Below, piece by piece: positions 60,230 through 64,000 of a DNA stretch of 64,000 nucleotides; the first letter of the stretch is position 1; each line of letters starts with the position of its first letter. Source of the stretch: Oscillospiraceae bacterium MB08-C2-2 (GTDB lineage: Bacteria; Bacillota; Clostridia; Oscillospirales; Ruminococcaceae); the NCBI GenBank assembly GCA_035621215.1, contig CP141729.1:2316944-2380943 (forward strand), given 5' to 3'. Under the pieces are notes generated by a model. That model was not told the origin of the DNA, searched no databases, and was given only the letters and a program-made list of their open reading frames with translations. The translations under genes and the position numbers were made by a program.

Positions 60230-61609
60230 ATGAAGAAACAAATCCGAGCGCTTATTGCCGGTGTAATTCTGCTGGTGGCACTGGGGGGGCTGTGGCTGTT
60301 TTTGGCCCAGAATCCCCAGCCCGAGGAAGCCGCTGAGGAAACCCGGTATGTGGCGGGGAATGTTCAGGCCGACCAGATCAAAGCCATTACCATCCAGCAG
60401 GGGCAGGCCAGCTTTCGCCTTGCGGCTGACGCAGAGGGTGCCTTTACGCTGGAAAACTGGGGTGATATCCCACTCAACAACGATTTGCTGGGCCAATCCC
60501 GCACTGCGGCAGCGGCGATCCCGGTTAAGCTGGTAGTATCGGAGGAAGGCGGAGATCTGAGCAAATACGGCCTGCAAAATCCTCCTGTGCGTGTGGTTCT
60601 TTCTGTGGAAGGGCAAACGGATGTTACCCTCAACATCGGAAACGAAGCTCCGGCAAACGAAGGGGTCTATGTTTCAGTAGAGGGGCAATCCCCGGTGTAT
60701 CTGGTGGCCGCTAACTCTCTTTCTTTTGCTAACCGTGCTCCCACCGATTATGTCAGTCTTGTGGCTTCTGCTGTAGAAGATCCCACCAATCCGCCTGCTT
60801 TTTCTGCTGCTGTACTGAGCGGGGAAGAGCGGGAAGCGACGGTGGAGGTTTCCACTCAGCTCGATGAAAGCGGAACCAGCACCTTCTTTATGACAGCACC
60901 GGTGCGCTATAAAATCAGTAGCACCGCCATTAATCTTTTGCAGTCCGCCACCTCCATTACCGCAGAAGGTGTTGCGGCGGTGCGGCCTTCCGAAACCCAG
61001 CTGGAAACCCTTGGCCTCAAGGAGCCTTACGCCACCCTGACTCTCAGCCTTGAGGATGGAACCTCTGTGGTGGTTAAGGCTTCTCGCCCCGCGGAATCCG
61101 GTGCACTTTACTTCATGCTGGAGGGTAGACCTGTAATCTATATGGGCAGCACAGAGCTATTGTCTTGGGTGCAGATGCCCTACAGCAGCCTGCTGAGCAC
61201 CATCCCGGTGAGTATGCCGCTGACCGAGCTGGATTCCATTCAGGTCACGATACCCCAAAAGCAGTGGAGCTTTGCCGTTACAGGTGAAGGCGATGCGCTG
61301 AAAGCCACATTGGATGGCAAAGAGGTGGATGCCGACCAGTTCCGCCGCCTGTATCAGGGCATTCATTCTGCTTCCTTCGGGGAGCATACCGACCTTCGCC
61401 CCGAAGGGGAGCCGGTGATGACCTTTGCCTATAAAGCCAAGGATGGGCGTACCCGTGAGGTGCGCTTTTATGAAGGCCCGGTGCGTAAGCTCTTTATCAC
61501 CGCCGGTGATCTGGAGCCCCAGTTCTTTACCGGCACCACCTATATGGATCAGATATTGGCAAATCTGGAGCGCATTGCCGCCGGTGAAGCGGTGCAGGCC
61601 GTTAATTGA
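60230..61609 (+). CDS. DUF4340 domain protein of the ABC operon
   Basis: 459 residues: an N-terminal anchor helix (LIAGVILLVALGGLWLFLA), then repeated DUF4340 units; DLSKYGLQNPPVRVVLSV and ETLGLKEPYATLTLSL are two copies of the unit motif. It begins 3 bases after the GldG-like gene. It completes the common set of ATPase, permease, GldG-like and DUF4340 proteins; function unknown. Confidence 0.88.
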   Translation: MKKQIRALIAGVILLVALGGLWLFLAQNPQPEEAAEETRYVAGNVQADQIKAITIQQGQASFRLAADAEGAFTLENWGDIPLNNDLLGQSRTAAAAIPVKLVVSEEGGDLSKYGLQNPPVRVVLSVEGQTDVTLNIGNEAPANEGVYVSVEGQSPVYLVAANSLSFANRAPTDYVSLVASAVEDPTNPPAFSAAVLSGEEREATVEVSTQLDESGTSTFFMTAPVRYKISSTAINLLQSATSITAEGVAAVRPSETQLETLGLKEPYATLTLSLEDGTSVVVKASRPAESGALYFMLEGRPVIYMGSTELLSWVQMPYSSLLSTIPVSMPLTELDSIQVTIPQKQWSFAVTGEGDALKATLDGKEVDADQFRRLYQGIHSASFGEHTDLRPEGEPVMTFAYKAKDGRTREVRFYEGPVRKLFITAGDLEPQFFTGTTYMDQILANLERIAAGEAVQAVN

Positions 61610-61611
61610 GA

Positions 61612-61985
61612 CTTCGTCAATATCACGAAGTGAGATCTTAAGACTATGGCGCTCATGCCGCGCCGGGGCACACACTTTCTCCACGATGAGAAAGTGTGCA
61701 AAGAATCGCCAAGGGGGCGTGTCCCCCCTTGGAATCCTCCCCTGCCCGGATGCAGCGGAGTGTGGGCGGTGAAGCTTAGACCGTGCTTGTGCCGCACGGG
61801 CACCCTTTCTTTTAAAAAAAGAAAGGTAACAAAGAAAAGGGTTTCCCCTAATTGTAAACAGAGCTCACGAAATAATAACTATCGGGCGCAAGGGCAAAGA
61901 TTTTCACAGCCTTAGTCCGACAAAAGAGGCGAAGCCTCGCTTTCTTTTTGTGCAGAGAAGAAAGAATGCAAAGAAAAACAGTTTA
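61612..61985 (-). repeat. Composite intergenic repeat, reverse copy (C-D-B-A)
   Basis: GGCGC/GCGCC with loop TCATGCC (61648-61664), CACACTTTCTC/GAGAAAGTGTG (61671-61698), CCAAGGGGG/CCCCCTTGG (61709-61732), CCGTGC/GCACGG with loop TTGTGCC (61781-61799), stem CCCTTTCTTTT/AAAAGAAAGG (about 61803-61826), block B to 61940, then a weak type A hairpin to 61980. It fills the gap before tex. Confidence 0.85.
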
Positions 61986-62013
61986 ATACCCTTTATCCCT
62001 AGGAGGTTTTGAA

Positions 62014-64000
62014 ATGAATATTGCCCAGCAGCTGACAAAGGAATTTTCTCTACAGGGCTGGCAAGTCGATAACACCATGGCTCTGATTGAAGAGGGCGCT
62101 ACTATCCCGTTTATTGCCCGGTACCGCAAGGAGCAGACCGGCAGTCTGGATGATAATGTATTGCGGGAGCTCTCCACCCGCCTGACCTACCTGCAAAATC
62201 TGGAAAAGCGCAAAGGGGAGGTGCTGGCCTCCATCGAGGGGCAGGAAAAGCTGACCCCTGAGCTGGAAAAGGCCATCTCTGCCTGTTCCACGCTGGTGGA
62301 GGTGGAGGACCTTTACCGTCCCTATAAGCAAAAACGGCGTACCCGTGCCTCCATGGCCAGAGAAAAGGGGCTGGAGCCTTTGGCACAGCTTCTGCTGGAG
62401 CAGAAAAAAGAGCCTGACCCCGCTTTGGCGGCGCAGGCTTATGTAAGTGAAGAAAAAGGGGTGGAAACCCCGGAACAGGCCTTAGCCGGGGCCATGGATA
62501 TCATCGCCGAAGGTCTTTCGGACGATGCCGAGCTGCGCAAGCGCCTGAGGGCCTTGTTTTTCCGGGAGGGCATTCTATCCACCAAAGCCGCCAAAGAGGC
62601 GCAGGACAGCGTTTATACCATGTACTATGAATACAGCGAGCCGGTCAATAAATTGCCGGGGCATCGGATTCTGGCCATCAACCGGGGCGAGAAGGATAGT
62701 TTCCTCAAGGTGAGCCTTGAGGTGGATAAGGAAAAATGCCTTGCCCAGATGATCCCCCAGCTTATTAAAGGCGAATCCCCCTGCCGCCCGTATCTGCTGG
62801 CCGCCTGTGAGGATGCCTTTGCCCGCCTGATTTTCCCTTCGCTGGAAAACGAGGTGCGGGGCCAGCTCACTGAAAAAGCCGCAGAAGCTGCCATCAAGGT
62901 GTTTGCCGCCAACCTCCACCAGCTGCTCATGCAGCCTCCGGTGAAGGATCGGGTGGTGCTGGGTCTTGACCCGGCGTATCGCACCGGCTGTAAAATTGCC
63001 GTAGTGGATGGCACCGGCAAGGTGCTGGATACCACAGTGGTCTATCCCACACCTCCCCAGAATAAAAAAGAAGAGGCCACTCGAGTTCTCACCGGACTGA
63101 TTCAAAAGCACGGTGTTAGCCTGATCTCCATCGGCAATGGCACAGCCTCCCGGGAATCCGAGCTGTTTGTGGTGGAACTAATTGGAAAAATTGGCGGCGA
63201 GCTTTCTTACATTGTAGTCAGCGAGGCGGGTGCCTCGGTGTATTCCGCCTCTAAGCTGGCGGCGGAAGAGTTCCCCGAATTTGATGTTTCTTTGCGGAGT
63301 GCCGTTTCCATTGCCCGCCGCATTCAAGACCCGCTGGCCGAGCTGGTTAAGATTGACCCCAAGGCCATCGGTGTAGGCCAATATCAGCACGATATGCCCC
63401 CCGCACGGCTGGATGATTCCTTGGGTGGTGTGGTGGAGGCCTGCGTAAACAGCGTGGGGGTCGATCTCAACACTGCTTCTCACTCGCTGCTTGCCTATGT
63501 AGCGGGCATCAATGCAGGCGTAGCCAAAAACATCGTGGGCTATCGGGAGGAAAACGGCCGCTTTACCGACCGCAAGCTGCTGCTCAAGGTGCCCAAGCTG
63601 GGCAAAAAGGCTTTTGAGCAGTGCGCCGGGTTCCTGCGGGTGAAGGAAAGCCCCAACATACTGGATAACACCGCTGTGCATCCCGAAAGCTATAAGGCGG
63701 CAAAGCTTCTGTTGGAAAAGTGCGGCTATACACTGGAGAGTGTCCGGGCGGGCAGCCTCACAGGGCTCACCGGCAAGGCCAAGGCCTTGGGACTGGAAAA
63801 GCTGGCCGAAGAAATGGGAGTAGGTGTTCCCACTCTGGAGGATATTATCAGCGAGCTGCAAAAGCCGGGGCGTGACCCTCGTGACCAGCTCCCGCCGCCT
63901 CTTCTGCGCTCCGATGTGCTGGAAATTGCCGATTTGCAGCCGGAAATGATTCTCAGCGGCACAGTGCGGAATATCGTGGATTTCGGCGCCTTTGTGGATA
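62014..64000 (+). CDS. tex: Tex-like transcription accessory protein (3' end outside window)
   Basis: 662 residues are visible and the frame runs off the window. N-terminal helical domain contains IPFIARYRKEQTGSLDD; YqgF/RNase H-like domain has VVLGLDPAYRTGCKIAVVDG; the helix-hairpin-helix part follows (NIVGYREENGRF, LLLKVPKLGKKAFEQ); the S1 RNA-binding domain is just beginning with ILSGTVRNIVDFGAFVD. AGGAGG lies 8 bases before the ATG. Tex proteins bind nucleic acid and act at stalled RNA polymerase. Confidence 0.97.
   Translation, partial: MNIAQQLTKEFSLQGWQVDNTMALIEEGATIPFIARYRKEQTGSLDDNVLRELSTRLTYLQNLEKRKGEVLASIEGQEKLTPELEKAISACSTLVEVEDLYRPYKQKRRTRASMAREKGLEPLAQLLLEQKKEPDPALAAQAYVSEEKGVETPEQALAGAMDIIAEGLSDDAELRKRLRALFFREGILSTKAAKEAQDSVYTMYYEYSEPVNKLPGHRILAINRGEKDSFLKVSLEVDKEKCLAQMIPQLIKGESPCRPYLLAACEDAFARLIFPSLENEVRGQLTEKAAEAAIKVFAANLHQLLMQPPVKDRVVLGLDPAYRTGCKIAVVDGTGKVLDTTVVYPTPPQNKKEEATRVLTGLIQKHGVSLISIGNGTASRESELFVVELIGKIGGELSYIVVSEAGASVYSASKLAAEEFPEFDVSLRSAVSIARRIQDPLAELVKIDPKAIGVGQYQHDMPPARLDDSLGGVVEACVNSVGVDLNTASHSLLAYVAGINAGVAKNIVGYREENGRFTDRKLLLKVPKLGKKAFEQCAGFLRVKESPNILDNTAVHPESYKAAKLLLEKCGYTLESVRAGSLTGLTGKAKALGLEKLAEEMGVGVPTLEDIISELQKPGRDPRDQLPPPLLRSDVLEIADLQPEMILSGTVRNIVDFGAFVD

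Overview
The window is chromosomal DNA from a spore-forming member of the Clostridia, most likely an Oscillospirales/Ruminococcaceae-type bacterium. The evidence is the replication-origin gene order (gyrA-gyrB-remB-recF-yaaA-dnaN-dnaA / rpmH-rnpA-yidD-yidC-jag-mnmE-mnmG-rsmG-noc-parA-parB), a spoIIP gene, a type III glutamine synthetase, Gram-positive ribosome binding sites, and moderately GC-rich coding DNA with AT-rich intergenic DNA. I cannot name a species from sequence alone.

Layout. Positions 1-9.5 kb carry plus-strand genes: the end of spoIIP, a small membrane protein, lepA, hemW, asnA and glnN, with one minus-strand ChrB-like gene. Positions 9.9-17.2 kb hold a minus-strand sugar phosphotransferase locus with every phosphorelay component: a PRD/IIB/IIA regulator, HPr, IIA, IIB, IIC, a class II aldolase and, after a terminator, enzyme I. 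Positions 17.8-26.5 kb hold an ATPase, a lipoprotein peptidyl-prolyl isomerase, a second class II aldolase, a degenerate P-type-ATPase-like protein with rlmB, a cupin and a small conserved protein. An IS256-family element lies at 27.2-28.6 kb. Positions 28.7-39.0 kb are the minus-strand gyrA to dnaA arm; 39.6-50.2 kb is the plus-strand rpmH to parB arm; then come serS, a thioesterase, guaB, two tRNAs, a DUF1015 gene, a four-gene Gld-type ABC operon and the start of tex.

Replication and segregation. The dnaN-dnaA gap (37.2-37.7 kb) has the arrangement of a basal origin unwinding system: degenerate DnaA boxes, a GC-rich step, five DnaA-trios and an AT-rich stretch. Two parS-like palindromes lie nearby, in mnmG and just before parA. 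From the origin to about 9.9 kb on the left and 54.9 kb on the right, nearly all genes run away from the origin; the leftmost 9.5 kb is head-on.

Intergenic repeats. The most unusual property is a mosaic family of intergenic repeats that follows the stop codons of many genes. Its blocks fold into hairpins whose arms differ between copies while pairing is kept, and two different hairpins share a seven-base loop of the form GGCAYRA. This is what one expects from a structured RNA or a mobile structured repeat. Part of it supplies the last codons and stop codons of three unrelated genes, and the IS256 element has landed inside one copy. I regard this family as the best candidate for something undescribed here.
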